Below, in pieces: positions 8,681 through 18,535 of a DNA stretch of 64,000 nucleotides. Below the pieces are notes generated by a model that searched no databases, was not told the origin of the DNA, and worked only from the letters and a program-made list of their open reading frames with translations. The stretch lies in assembly GCF_002946355.1 (NCBI RefSeq), contig NZ_PKOZ01000002.1:248001-312000 (forward strand). The letters are read 5' to 3'. The first letter of the stretch is position 1. Each line of letters opens with the position of its first letter. A program made the translations under genes and the position numbers. Source of the stretch: Pradoshia eiseniae (GTDB taxonomy: Bacteria > Bacillota > Bacilli > Bacillales > Pradoshiaceae).

Positions 8681-9783
8681 ATATACTAGTAACTGGTGCT
8701 AGAGGTTTTATAGGGAAAAACCTAGTCGCCGAATTAAAAAATTGTGGATACCATAATATATTTGAAGTGGATCGTCATACTGAGTCACATATATTTGAAG
8801 AATACTGCAAAAAGGCTGATTTTATCTTCCACTTAGCTGGAGTAAATCGACCAATGGATATTGCAGAATTCAGAGAAGGTAATTATGGTTTTACATCTAC
8901 ATTGTTAGATACTTTAAAAAAGTATCAAAATACATGTCCAGTTATGATGTCATCTTCTATTCAGGCCTCTCTCTCTAACCCATATGGCGAGAGTAAGAAA
9001 GCAGGAGAGGATTTATTATTTGATTATGCCAAAGAAACAGGGACGGAAGTGAAAATATACCGATTCCCAAATGTTTTTGGGAAATGGTGTCGTCCAAATT
9101 ATAATAGTGCAATAGCAACGTTTTGTTATAATATTTCACGCGATTTACCTATTACGGTTAATAACCCAAAGGTAGAGTTAGAATTAGTTTATATTGATGA
9201 TGTAGTAGATGAGTTGATTTATGCATTAACAGGAGGAACAAAGAGAGGGCATTTTTATGAAGTACCAGTGAAACATAAAGAAATACTTGGCACTATAGTT
9301 GATCTGATTCAGTCATTTAAAAGAAGTAGGGATGAACGTCTAGTACCGAATTTAGGGAATTCATTTGTAAAAAAATTATATAGTACGTATCTAAGCTATT
9401 TGCCAGAAGATCAGTTTGCCTATCCTTTAAAGATGAATATCGATAATCGAGGTTCTTTTACAGAATTCATTAAAACTCCTGATCGAGGGCAAGTTTCTAT
9501 TAATATATCTAAACCTGGTATAACAAAAGGTAACCACTGGCATCATACTAAAAATGAAAAATTTCTAGTTGTAAGTGGAGAAGGTGTTATTCGTTTTAGA
9601 AAAATTGATACTGATGAGGTAATAGAGTATTTTGTTTCTGGAAACAAGTTAGAAGTGGTTGATATTCCAGTTGGATACACACATAATATTGAGAATCTAG
9701 GAACAACTGATATGGTAACCGTAATGTGGGCTAATGAATGGTTTGATCCTGAAAATCCGGATACATTTTTTGTGGAGGTTTAA
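8665..9783 (+). CDS. capF: Bifunctional epimerase/reductase (CapF/FnlB/WbjC) with cupin domain
   Basis: Second enzyme of UDP-L-FucNAc synthesis. The N-terminal Rossmann domain (TGARGFIGKNL near residue 8) is the NADPH-dependent C4 reductase; the C-terminal cupin (about 245-372, with KGNHWHHTKNEKFLVVSGEG) is the C3 epimerase with metal-binding His residues. 372 residues fits CapF. ATG 8665 has AAGGAG eight bases upstream; an ATG at 8677 would overlap the preceding stop but has a worse ribosome site. It lies between the capE- and capG-like genes in the usual order. Confidence 0.92.
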   Translation: MASTMNILVTGARGFIGKNLVAELKNCGYHNIFEVDRHTESHIFEEYCKKADFIFHLAGVNRPMDIAEFREGNYGFTSTLLDTLKKYQNTCPVMMSSSIQASLSNPYGESKKAGEDLLFDYAKETGTEVKIYRFPNVFGKWCRPNYNSAIATFCYNISRDLPITVNNPKVELELVYIDDVVDELIYALTGGTKRGHFYEVPVKHKEILGTIVDLIQSFKRSRDERLVPNLGNSFVKKLYSTYLSYLPEDQFAYPLKMNIDNRGSFTEFIKTPDRGQVSINISKPGITKGNHWHHTKNEKFLVVSGEGVIRFRKIDTDEVIEYFVSGNKLEVVDIPVGYTHNIENLGTTDMVTVMWANEWFDPENPDTFFVEV

Positions 9784-9786
9784 AAG

Positions 9787-10911
9787 ATGAAAAAATTAAA
9801 GGTTATGACAGTAGTAGGAACACGTCCGGAGATTATTAGATTGTCAGCTGTTATAAATAAATTAGAACAGTCAGAAGCTATAGATCATGTATTAGTTCAT
9901 ACAGGTCAAAATTATGATTATGAGCTAAATGAAGTGTTTTTTAATGACTTTAAATTGAGAAAACCGGATTATTTTTTAAATGCAGCAACGGGAACGGCAG
10001 TAGAGACAATTGGAAATATCCTTATAAAGATAGACTCTATTTTAGAAGAAGTTAAACCCGAAGCATTATTAGTATTAGGTGATACTAATAGCTGCTTGAC
10101 CGCAATTGCGGCAAAAAGAAGGCATATTCCAATTTTTCATATGGAAGCAGGAAATAGATGTTTCGATCAAAGGGTACCAGAAGAGACAAATCGTAAAATC
10201 GTTGATCATACAGCAGATATTAATTTGACTTATAGTGATATAGCTAGAGAATATCTTCTTAGAGAAGGTTTTCCTTCGGACCGAATTATAAAAACCGGTA
10301 GCCCGATGTTTGAGGTGTTAAATTCAAGAAAAGAAGATATTGATAATTCAGATGCGTTAGAAAGATTGGGTTTAAAAGAAGGAAACTACTTTTTAGTATC
10401 AGCTCATAGAGAAGAGAATATAAACTCGGAAATCAACTTCTTAGACTTAGTTGATAGTTTAAATGAAATTGCTGAAAAATATAATATGCCAGTGATTGTA
10501 AGTACACATCCTAGGACTGCAAAAATGATTGCGGCTAGAGGAATAGAGTTTAATCCATTAGTGAAAACAATGAAGCCTTTGGGGTTTAATGATTATGTAA
10601 AATTACAAACAAAAGCAAAAGCTGTACTTAGTGATAGTGGGACTATTAGTGAAGAATCATCTATTCTTGGATTTAGAGCATTAAATATTAGGCAAGCTCA
10701 TGAAAGACCAGAAGCGATGGAAGAAGCATCTGTTATGATGGTTGGTTTAACAAAAGAAAGAATTTTACAAGGCTTAGAGATATTAGAGGAGCAAGGAAAA
10801 AATACTTTGAGACTTGTAGGTGATTATAGTATGCCTAATGTATCAGATAAGATACTACGTATTATCTTATCTTATACTGATTATGTAAACAGAGTTGTGT
10901 GGTCTAAATAA
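9787..10911 (+). CDS. capG: Non-hydrolysing UDP-N-acetyl sugar 2-epimerase (CapG/FnlC/WbjD)
   Basis: Last step to UDP-L-FucNAc (C2 epimerisation of UDP-L-PneNAc). 374 residues with GTRPEIIRLS, VHTGQNYDYELN, LVLGDTNSCLTA, HMEAGNRCFDQRVPEETNR and the SDSGTISEES block that binds the UDP moiety. It is distinct from the mnaA-type epimerase at 59472. Position directly after CapE and CapF homologues, not similarity alone, is what separates it from MnaA. The stop overlaps the next start (TAATG). Confidence 0.92.
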   Translation: MKKLKVMTVVGTRPEIIRLSAVINKLEQSEAIDHVLVHTGQNYDYELNEVFFNDFKLRKPDYFLNAATGTAVETIGNILIKIDSILEEVKPEALLVLGDTNSCLTAIAAKRRHIPIFHMEAGNRCFDQRVPEETNRKIVDHTADINLTYSDIAREYLLREGFPSDRIIKTGSPMFEVLNSRKEDIDNSDALERLGLKEGNYFLVSAHREENINSEINFLDLVDSLNEIAEKYNMPVIVSTHPRTAKMIAARGIEFNPLVKTMKPLGFNDYVKLQTKAKAVLSDSGTISEESSILGFRALNIRQAHERPEAMEEASVMMVGLTKERILQGLEILEEQGKNTLRLVGDYSMPNVSDKILRIILSYTDYVNRVVWSK

Positions 10912-12104
10912 TGAAAGTTTTACAAATAAATTCGGTTTGTGGTGTAGGAAGTACAGGTAGAATTGCTGTCGATTTATATAAAACATTAGAACACAGAGGG
11001 TATGAAGGTTGTATTGCCTATGGAAGAGGTATAGCTCCAAAGGGAGTCAATACAATTAAAATAGGCAATAAGGTTGATTTATATCATCACGTTTTAAAAA
11101 CTAGGATATTAGATAGGCATGGATTTGCATCTACTAAAGCAACCCAAGAATTTGTCACTAAGGTGAAAGAATATGATCCAGATATAATTCATTTGCACAA
11201 TATCCATGGCTATTATTTGAACATTGAAGTTTTATTTAAATATATAGAGGAGGCAAGAAAGCCAGTAATTTGGACTCTTCATGATTGCTGGCCTTTTACA
11301 GGTCATTGTGGCTACTTTGATTTTGTTGGTTGTGAAAGGTGGAAATCGGAGTGTCACCACTGTCCAAATAAAAGGGTATACCCAGAAAGTTTAATACTTG
11401 ATAATTCTATAGAAAACTATAGAAAAAAAAAGGATTTATTCACGTCATATAAGAATATAACATTTGTCACACCTTCAAAATGGCTTGCAGGTTTAGTTAA
11501 AGACTCATATTTTGGGTCATATGATGTCAAGGTAATACCAAATGGTATTAATTTAGATGTTTTTAAACCTAAAAAAAATGATTTTAAAATGAGATACCAA
11601 ATAGAGAATAAGTTTTTAATCTTAGGGGTAGCAAGTGTATGGGATAGAAGAAAAGGTTTGGATACATTTATACAATTATCAAAAGAATTGGATAGTAAAT
11701 ACCAAGTTGTTATTATCGGTGTCACCACTAAACAGAAAGAATTACTACCAGATAACATCATTGGAATTACTAGAACTGATAATGTTGAAGAATTAGTTAG
11801 TATATATTCGGCTGCCGATGTATTTGTAAACCCAACTCTTGAAGATAATTTTCCTACAACTAATATTGAAGCACTTGCGTGTGGTACCCCTGTAATTACT
11901 TATGATACTGGTGGAAGCCCTGAAAGTATTGACTCAAGTTGTGGAATGGTAGTTCAAAAAAATAGTATTGAAAGACTTATTGATAGTATAAAAAAGATAC
12001 CAGAAAAGCAAGTTATTCAGGATTCTTGTAGAAAAAAAGCTGCTGAATTTGATATGTGGGAAAGATTTTATGATTATATTAAGCTATATGAAAAATTTAA
12101 ATGA
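10911..12104 (+). CDS. GT4-family glycosyltransferase
   Basis: A 397-residue GT-B fold transferase. The N-terminus MKVLQINSVCGVGSTGRI is typical of WcaC/WbbC-like capsular transferases. HLHNIHGYYLN and TLHDCWPFTGHCGYF (with Cys-rich CERWKSECHHCP near 143-154) occur in the N-domain. PNGINLDVFKP and the C-domain NTP-sugar site LEDNFPTTNIEALACGTPVI (the E-x7-E motif) follow. Donor and acceptor cannot be read from sequence. It is translationally coupled to the 2-epimerase. Confidence 0.9.
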   Translation: MKVLQINSVCGVGSTGRIAVDLYKTLEHRGYEGCIAYGRGIAPKGVNTIKIGNKVDLYHHVLKTRILDRHGFASTKATQEFVTKVKEYDPDIIHLHNIHGYYLNIEVLFKYIEEARKPVIWTLHDCWPFTGHCGYFDFVGCERWKSECHHCPNKRVYPESLILDNSIENYRKKKDLFTSYKNITFVTPSKWLAGLVKDSYFGSYDVKVIPNGINLDVFKPKKNDFKMRYQIENKFLILGVASVWDRRKGLDTFIQLSKELDSKYQVVIIGVTTKQKELLPDNIIGITRTDNVEELVSIYSAADVFVNPTLEDNFPTTNIEALACGTPVITYDTGGSPESIDSSCGMVVQKNSIERLIDSIKKIPEKQVIQDSCRKKAAEFDMWERFYDYIKLYEKFK

Positions 12105-12128
12105 AGTTAGTTATATTGAGGTGAGGTA

Positions 12129-12767
12129 ATGTTAGCTTTTAGTGGAATAGACTGTAGCGGCAAAAGCACGCAGATTGAAAAGGTGAATAAGGAATTAGCA
12201 AATGAGGGACATAAAACGATAATAATTTGGAGTAGGGGTGGATATACCCCATTACTTGAAAAGATTAAAACTTTGATTAGGAGTGATAAAGGGGCTACCG
12301 AAGAAGAAAAGGAATTATATAGGGAGAATATTAATAGAAGTAATAAAAAAAGAAAATTACTTTTATTTCTATCTATAATTGATCTTATCTTATACTATGG
12401 GATTTATTTTAGATTTATTGAAAAGTACGAAAAAAAGATAATTATTGCTGATAGATATATCTGGGATAGTTATATTGATTTTAAGATGAAATATAAAGAA
12501 TTTAATTTTGAAAAGTGGATTGTTTGGAGGATTCTCACAAAGGTATACTACCGCCCAACGTGTTCTATTGTTTATGTAATTCCTGTAGATGAATCAATGA
12601 GGAGATCTGAATTGAAGAATGAGCCTTGGCCAGAAACCAAAGAACAAAGAGTTGAGAGAATTAGATATTATAAACATTTAATTAGTAAAAATAAATGGCA
12701 ATATGAAATCAATGCATTAAAGTCGATCGACGAAGTATTCACAGAGACTATGAGGGCTATAAAATGA
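12129..12767 (+). CDS. Thymidylate-kinase-like P-loop kinase
   Basis: 212 residues, P-loop FSGIDCSGKST near residues 4-14, a DRYIWDSYIDFKMKY segment resembling the dTMP-kinase DR(Y/H) motif, and a charged C-terminus. Relatives in polysaccharide clusters are annotated as thymidylate kinase, but nucleotide metabolism makes little sense here; it may phosphorylate a sugar or glycolipid intermediate. Its stop overlaps the start of an APH-type phosphotransferase (ATGA), and a nucleotidyltransferase follows, giving a three-gene phosphoryl-transfer block. Function unproven. Confidence 0.75.
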   Translation: MLAFSGIDCSGKSTQIEKVNKELANEGHKTIIIWSRGGYTPLLEKIKTLIRSDKGATEEEKELYRENINRSNKKRKLLLFLSIIDLILYYGIYFRFIEKYEKKIIIADRYIWDSYIDFKMKYKEFNFEKWIVWRILTKVYYRPTCSIVYVIPVDESMRRSELKNEPWPETKEQRVERIRYYKHLISKNKWQYEINALKSIDEVFTETMRAIK

Positions 12768-13921
12768 AAATAAGTCAAATGGTAAAAAGGGAGAATTTTT
12801 ACCTAATAAATGAACGAACGTTAGAAAAGTATTTTTTACAATATATAAATAGGAATTTCACGATATCTACTAAGAAGGCGACTAAGCATTCTGATTTATA
12901 TGTCTTCCCTAATTTAAATGCGATTATATCAAAGAGAACATCTCCGGAAATTAAGAATTACCTTTTTACTGAGTATAGTGTAAAAGGAAGTATTATTAGG
13001 AGGATGATGGTTAAATTATATTTGATACTGTGTTTTAAATTTCCGGTTTTATTTTCTCAATTCGGAATAAATATTGATGGTAGTGTGGACAGTTTAAATT
13101 TTAATGATATTTTAGTCTACCCTTGTAATAGAAAAATAAGAATATTTAATTTTAAAACAAATACTGTTGATGTTATTGTAAAAGATGGGTTTTCTAATGA
13201 GTCAATTTTAAACGAGATTAAGGTAAGAAGTACTGTTAACGAAGATTTTATTCTACCTATAATAAACAGTACCGATAATTTGTATAGAGAAAAAATTATT
13301 GATGGGACACCTTTAGCACGAATCACAAGTGAGAAAGATTATAAAAGATATTTAGAAAATACTTTAGAATGCATGCGAATGCTTGAAAGTAGTACGAGAC
13401 AAGATGTTCATATCGTTTTATATGTAAATAGATTACAAAAGGAAATTAAAAGTAAGTTGGAGAATAATAAACTGAAAAGTAAGATACCAACAGATGTTGT
13501 AGATAATGTACTAAAAAAGCTTCTAGAAAATTGCCTAGAATATGATGGTGTTATTTCGATTAGTCTTAGTCATGGAGATTTACAACACGGTAATGTGTGG
13601 ATTGAAAATAATACGGAAAAAATTTATATTATTGATTGGGAATCTGCGAAGTATAGATCTGTTTGGTACGATAGATTTCTTTTGATGAATGGAGCAAGAA
13701 TGGACGACAATATCTTCCATTTGATGCAAGAATCTAATATTAATGATTTTTATAAATTTGATGACATTCATCAAATAAGCAGCCGGAAATCCTTGGCGAG
13801 TTTAATAGCATTAGAAGATATCGATTATAGAATAAATGAAACAATAGATTTGCCAAAGGATTATGGAATTAGTGAGTTGAAAACTTATTTTAATTCATTA
13901 CTTATGTTTATTGGTAAATAG
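12764..13921 (+). CDS. Aminoglycoside-phosphotransferase-like kinase
   Basis: 385 residues. The C-terminal half has the APH/choline-kinase catalytic loop SHGDLQHGNVW (near 269-279; Asp catalytic, Asn metal ligand) followed by IIDWESA (metal-binding Asp near 290). The first 150 residues match nothing I recognise. Such kinases phosphorylate small hydroxylated substrates. The gene overlaps the P-loop kinase before it and sits 8 bases before the nucleotidyltransferase, so these three likely act together on a polymer substituent or precursor. Base composition is strongly AT-rich. Confidence 0.72.
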   Translation: MKISQMVKRENFYLINERTLEKYFLQYINRNFTISTKKATKHSDLYVFPNLNAIISKRTSPEIKNYLFTEYSVKGSIIRRMMVKLYLILCFKFPVLFSQFGINIDGSVDSLNFNDILVYPCNRKIRIFNFKTNTVDVIVKDGFSNESILNEIKVRSTVNEDFILPIINSTDNLYREKIIDGTPLARITSEKDYKRYLENTLECMRMLESSTRQDVHIVLYVNRLQKEIKSKLENNKLKSKIPTDVVDNVLKKLLENCLEYDGVISISLSHGDLQHGNVWIENNTEKIYIIDWESAKYRSVWYDRFLLMNGARMDDNIFHLMQESNINDFYKFDDIHQISSRKSLASLIALEDIDYRINETIDLPKDYGISELKTYFNSLLMFIGK

Positions 13922-13929
13922 GAAAGGGT

Positions 13930-15102
13930 TTGTTGGATATCATGTTTGAAAAGTTTTTGAGTAATCCATATCATCGTGTGATTACATTATTAATTCGTAG
14001 AAATATTACTGATAATGACAGAAAAGAAGCATCGCAAATTTTAAAATCTATTGATATAGATGAACTATATAGAGTTTCCTATAATAATGAAGTAGCATCC
14101 ATTATGTACCCAGAACTTGTTCAAATTCTTGGTCATAAATTAGATAAAAAATGGGAAAGTGAGTATTTAACTATAAAGAATAGAATAAGTTGGATGATGG
14201 GTGTGTTTAAGCAATTGTCTGACGAGTTAAACAAAGCGAATATACCTATTGTTGCCTTGAAGAACTCTGGTATCGCATTAGGTTTATTGGATGATTTTGG
14301 ACTTAGCCCAATGGGTGATATAGATACGCTTATTAAAAAAGAAGATATGAAACAAGCTCATGAGATTGCACAAAAAATGGGTTTTGCTTTTAAATTTAGA
14401 AGTGTATACGAAAAGGAAGATTTCGACAACGCACTTGCGCATGGTAGTACAGAATACTCTTATAATGATAATACTGGGCAAAATATGTGGTTTGAAATGT
14501 CATGGAGGCCTATAGATGGTAGATGGATAAATCAAGCTGTAGAGCCTAAAGCGGAAACGCTGATTAAAAGCTCTGTCTTAATTCCAAATACTAATGTAAG
14601 AATATTATCACCAGAAGACAACCTACTACAAGTTTCAATTCATACTGCAAAGCATTCATATATAAGAAAGCCGGGATTTAGATTACATCTTGATGTTGAT
14701 AGGGTTGTAAGTGAAAACGATATTAACTGGGATGATTTCTTAAAGAAAGTATATTCAGTTAATACAAAAACTGCCGTGTATTTCTCTTTAAAGTCTGCAA
14801 AGTCTTTATTTAATACTAATATCCCAGAAAGTGTTTTAAATGAATTAAAACCCAATAAACTAAAAGGTGATTATATTAGAAGAAAGATAGAAAAAATGGA
14901 TCTCTTTAAAGAAGACTCATCGGCATTTACAAGGATGGAATTTTTACTTTTTCAATCAGCATTATATGACAATATAATGGATATAGTAGCAGTGGCATTT
15001 CCTGGCATAAAGTTTTTAAAGAGAAAATATAGTGATACGAGTATATTTTATGCACAGGTATTACATTTATTCGATTTAGTGGGGGTTAGGAAGAAAAAGT
15101 GA
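13930..15102 (+). CDS. Nucleotidyltransferase family protein (NTP_transf_5-like)
   Basis: 390 residues with the pol-beta-type core PMGDIDTLIKKED near 126-138 (Asp-x-Asp metal pair), preceded by VALKNSGIALGLL and followed by VSIHTAKHSY (conserved His). This matches the uncharacterised nucleotidyltransferase group often found in polysaccharide and peptide-modification clusters. The start is uncertain: TTG 13930 and TTG 13933 follow GGAAAGG at 13921-13927 closely, and ATG 13942 is also in frame. The next gene starts inside its stop (GTGA). Confidence 0.72.
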   Translation: MLDIMFEKFLSNPYHRVITLLIRRNITDNDRKEASQILKSIDIDELYRVSYNNEVASIMYPELVQILGHKLDKKWESEYLTIKNRISWMMGVFKQLSDELNKANIPIVALKNSGIALGLLDDFGLSPMGDIDTLIKKEDMKQAHEIAQKMGFAFKFRSVYEKEDFDNALAHGSTEYSYNDNTGQNMWFEMSWRPIDGRWINQAVEPKAETLIKSSVLIPNTNVRILSPEDNLLQVSIHTAKHSYIRKPGFRLHLDVDRVVSENDINWDDFLKKVYSVNTKTAVYFSLKSAKSLFNTNIPESVLNELKPNKLKGDYIRRKIEKMDLFKEDSSAFTRMEFLLFQSALYDNIMDIVAVAFPGIKFLKRKYSDTSIFYAQVLHLFDLVGVRKKK

Positions 15103-16385
15103 ATAACATAAACAATTCCCGAACTAACAAAAACTACAAAGTAATTGTTGCACACCCAGCAATGCAACATTCCTTTCATACTGCTATTGCTTTAAAAAAA
15201 AATAATAATTTGTTTAAATATATCACAACAGTTTATGATAAAGAATTTTCCTTAACCCGTTTGTTTTTGAAGTTTTTAAAAGGGAATTTTTATAAAAAAC
15301 TTGCTGCTCATAAAACTGATGGATTAGATGATAATGATGTATTGCAAATCTCAGAATTTGAAAGTTTATTGTTGTTAGCTTTAAGAAGAATAGATAAAAA
15401 GAGGAGATTTGTTGATAAATTCAATAATTTTATTATAAAAAGATTTAATATAAAAGTTGCAAAGTATGCAATAAAAAATCATATTGATGCAATAATATTA
15501 TATGATACATTGGCACTTACTGCTCTAGAGTATATAAAGAGCAAAAAGGCTAATATTAAACTAATACTAGATATGTCAGCACCAAATGCACATTACATGG
15601 ATATAATCTATAAAAATGATATTAAACTAAACCCCGAAATATCAATAAAATTAATTGAAGAAACACAGACAAGTATTTATAAACAAAGAATAAAAACAGC
15701 ATTAGATGAAATGAAATTAGCTGATTATTTTTTAGTCGCATCAACTTTTACGAAAAAATCCCTTGTGTTCGATAGGGTATCTGAATCGAAAATTATTAAC
15801 TGTCAATATGGTATTGACTACAGTAGGATTGTTAAAAGAGAAAATAAAAGTTCAATAGATAAAAGGTTAAATTGTATATTTGTTGGTAATGTAACTCAAA
15901 AGAAAGGAATATTTTATTTATTTCAGGCGATTGATGTTTTGGGCACAGACAATTATCAATTTAATATTATTGGGGATTATGATAGATCAGATGTAAATAT
16001 CACTAAATACAAAGAAAAGTGTAATTTTACCGGTCACATTACAAAAGATAAGTTGAAAGTATATCTATCAAATGCAGATGTAATGGTTTTTCCTTCTCTA
16101 TGTGATGGATTCGGCTTTGCTGCACTTGAAGCTTTAGCTAGTGGTATACCTGTAATTAGTACAAAAAATGCAGGTGTAAGTGATTTAATAGTAAATGGCC
16201 ATAATGGATATATAGTAGAAGCTGGTAATTCAAAACAGATTATTGAGAAATTAAGTCAACTAGAAGTAAATAGAGATTTATTATCCATAATGAGTGAAAA
16301 TGCCTCAAAGACACCGTTAGATTACCAATGGGAAGATTACTATAGCCTATTGAACAGCGCCATTAATAAGGTATTAACTAGTTAG
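15099..16385 (+). CDS. GT4-family glycosyltransferase
   Basis: 428 residues. N-terminus KVIVAHPAMQHSFHTAIAL, then a long N-domain. The C-domain is clear: NCIFVGNVTQKKGIFYLFQA, GHITKDKLKVYLSNADVMVF, and PSLCDGFGFAALEALASGIP (E-x7-E nucleotide-sugar motif). The GTG start overlaps the previous stop, so expression is coupled. Donor sugar unknown. It is the last transferase before the polymerase and flippase genes. Confidence 0.88.
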   Translation: MNNINNSRTNKNYKVIVAHPAMQHSFHTAIALKKNNNLFKYITTVYDKEFSLTRLFLKFLKGNFYKKLAAHKTDGLDDNDVLQISEFESLLLLALRRIDKKRRFVDKFNNFIIKRFNIKVAKYAIKNHIDAIILYDTLALTALEYIKSKKANIKLILDMSAPNAHYMDIIYKNDIKLNPEISIKLIEETQTSIYKQRIKTALDEMKLADYFLVASTFTKKSLVFDRVSESKIINCQYGIDYSRIVKRENKSSIDKRLNCIFVGNVTQKKGIFYLFQAIDVLGTDNYQFNIIGDYDRSDVNITKYKEKCNFTGHITKDKLKVYLSNADVMVFPSLCDGFGFAALEALASGIPVISTKNAGVSDLIVNGHNGYIVEAGNSKQIIEKLSQLEVNRDLLSIMSENASKTPLDYQWEDYYSLLNSAINKVLTS

Positions 16386-16446
16386 TTTACTTTATTTTAT
16401 ACCCTCATAACCTCTCTATAAATTTAAAAAATATGGGGGAATGATA

Positions 16447-17646
16447 ATGACTCTCAGAAAAAGTTTTAATAGTATATTTACAGTATTATTATTAATGTTT
16501 CCTATAATAAGAATCTATGCTAGTGGTATTCCGAGCCTGAATTTAGCTGAGTTATTAATGTTAATTCTTTTGTCTTTTTCATTAGTCTTTCTTATTAACC
16601 AAAGATTAGATTTTAACCAAAAAGAATATTATTTGCTAATAATCATTTTTACTTTCATTTTCTTATCGGCAATTTCAGCGTTATGTATAATAAATTTTGC
16701 TATCGGTGACTCATTGCTAAGAATAGTAAAATGGCTTTTTTACTTTTTAATTTTATTATCAGCTAAATACTTTTTAAATAAAGATCTAGCCGTGAGATTG
16801 GTTAAAGCAATTACAATAATCATCTGTACTTTTTTGTGGATACAACTAATTGCTTATTATGGTTTTGGGATAAATTTGACATTTAGAATCCCGGGCTTAG
16901 AGTTAAATACGACACAAGTGGATTTAATAGTTACATCATTTGGAAACAGTAATATCTATCGACCTTATTCACTCTTTCTAGAACCTTCTCATTTTGCATA
17001 TTATGCAAGTATCGGGCTATGTGTTTTCTTATTTCTTAATAAACATAAGAATTATAGTATGCCTCTGTTTATTTCTATCTCTTTAGTGGCTTCAACATCT
17101 ACAGCTGCCCTTGTGTTTTTAGTCGTTATTTGGTTGTACTATTCATACTATAAATTATCTAGACCGAGTGAAAACGGTAAAATTAAATACTTAACGTTTA
17201 TTTTACTATTTGGGTTGATCTTTTTATATTTTTTGAAGGATAGTGTAGTTGTAGAATATGGACTAAGTAAGTTATCAGAAGGTACAGCAAGGACAGATTC
17301 TGCATCCACTTATTTATCATATTTAAACGGTTTTACTCAAATTTTTGGTGTGGGTATAGGTAATGAAATAAATTATTTTTTTGATAATTTTGGTATTGAG
17401 TTTAAATTTATTCACGGTTTTGGATATGTATTGGTGCAATCTGGATATGTAGGTTTCTTTGTATATGTATTAATGTTATTTTTGATTTATTTCAAAACAA
17501 CAAAACAACTACGAATCTTTGTGTTTTTATTCTTTTTGACTAATACGTTTGAATTATGCTTAAGAGATATATATCTAGTTGTTTTTCTAATTTGGCCGTT
17601 TTATTTTGTAAGTTATATCAATGAGGAAAATTATTCGAAGGTATAG
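16447..17646 (+). CDS. O-antigen/capsule polymerase (Wzy-like), integral membrane
   Basis: 399 residues, about ten to eleven hydrophobic segments and one larger extracytoplasmic loop (about 270-315, with GTARTDSASTYLSYLNG), the usual Wzy topology. It polymerises repeat units on the outer membrane face. Family sequences are too diverse for motif proof; the call rests on topology and context. ATG 16441 directly abuts GGGGGA and is too close; ATG 16447 has the proper spacing. The end overlaps the extended frame of the next gene but not its preferred start. Confidence 0.78.
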   Translation: MTLRKSFNSIFTVLLLMFPIIRIYASGIPSLNLAELLMLILLSFSLVFLINQRLDFNQKEYYLLIIIFTFIFLSAISALCIINFAIGDSLLRIVKWLFYFLILLSAKYFLNKDLAVRLVKAITIIICTFLWIQLIAYYGFGINLTFRIPGLELNTTQVDLIVTSFGNSNIYRPYSLFLEPSHFAYYASIGLCVFLFLNKHKNYSMPLFISISLVASTSTAALVFLVVIWLYYSYYKLSRPSENGKIKYLTFILLFGLIFLYFLKDSVVVEYGLSKLSEGTARTDSASTYLSYLNGFTQIFGVGIGNEINYFFDNFGIEFKFIHGFGYVLVQSGYVGFFVYVLMLFLIYFKTTKQLRIFVFLFFLTNTFELCLRDIYLVVFLIWPFYFVSYINEENYSKV

Positions 17647-17665
17647 TTGTAAACAGGGGGATTAT

Positions 17666-18421
17666 ATGAAAATTGTTATTTTAGGCGATAGTATAAGTGA
17701 GGGTATAGGAAAGAAAAAACATAATTATGCAGAAATATTACAACAAGACTATAAAGATATAGAGATAGTAAATTTAGCACTAACCGGAACAACTATTAAA
17801 TATGCATTAGGCTTAGTTGATGAAATAAATAAAATTAATCCTGACATTATCTTTGTATGTTATGGAAATGTTGATGCTATTCTTAGACCAATAACAAATA
17901 AAAAGTTTGGCCTATATAATCTTGTTCCGCGTCGATATAGAAACAATGGAATGCTAGATCCAAGAGCATTTATCTCTAGAAAAAAGTTAAAAGGAACATT
18001 TCAATTATTAGAGTCGCATATCAGATATAATATAAAAAAAATCCTATTAAAGACAGAAGGAACATATTGTTGGACAGAGTTAGAATTATTTAGGGAAATA
18101 TATAATCAGTTTTTAGAAAGAGTATCTGAAGGAAAACGACGAGAAATACTATTAATATCAACTGTTACTATTAATGACAAATATTTTCCTGGTTCCACCA
18201 AGCAATTTGAGTTATACAATTCAACTATTAAGCAAATAGCATTAGAACATGGATATAAATTTATTGATATTTATAATATATTAAAAAAATATCCTAGAAG
18301 CTTAGTATATGGTAACGATCATTTTCATCCAGTTGAAGAAGGGTATAGAAAAATTGCAGAAGTTTTGAGTGAGGAAATTGATTCTATTATTAAGTCTCAT
18401 CAATTATCTAAAAAAATTTAA
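17666..18421 (+). CDS. SGNH/GDSL hydrolase
   Basis: 251 residues with ILGDSISEGIG (block I, Ser nucleophile near residue 8), CYGNVDA (block III-like Gly/Asn) and NDHFHPVEEGY (block V Asp-x2-His). No signal peptide is visible, so it probably acts inside the cell, perhaps as an esterase or acetyl-transfer enzyme on the glycan. An upstream in-frame ATG at 17621 lies inside the polymerase gene; AGGGGG at 17655-17660 clearly marks ATG 17666 as the start. Confidence 0.85.
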   Translation: MKIVILGDSISEGIGKKKHNYAEILQQDYKDIEIVNLALTGTTIKYALGLVDEINKINPDIIFVCYGNVDAILRPITNKKFGLYNLVPRRYRNNGMLDPRAFISRKKLKGTFQLLESHIRYNIKKILLKTEGTYCWTELELFREIYNQFLERVSEGKRREILLISTVTINDKYFPGSTKQFELYNSTIKQIALEHGYKFIDIYNILKKYPRSLVYGNDHFHPVEEGYRKIAEVLSEEIDSIIKSHQLSKKI

Positions 18422-18535
18422 ACTAGCTTACGAAGAAAGTTGAATGAATTAGTTATTCAGCTATGTAAACTCTCCAAAACTCATTTAAATAAAAATGATG
18501 TCATTTGAGGGGAATTCTCAAATTGGGTGATATAT

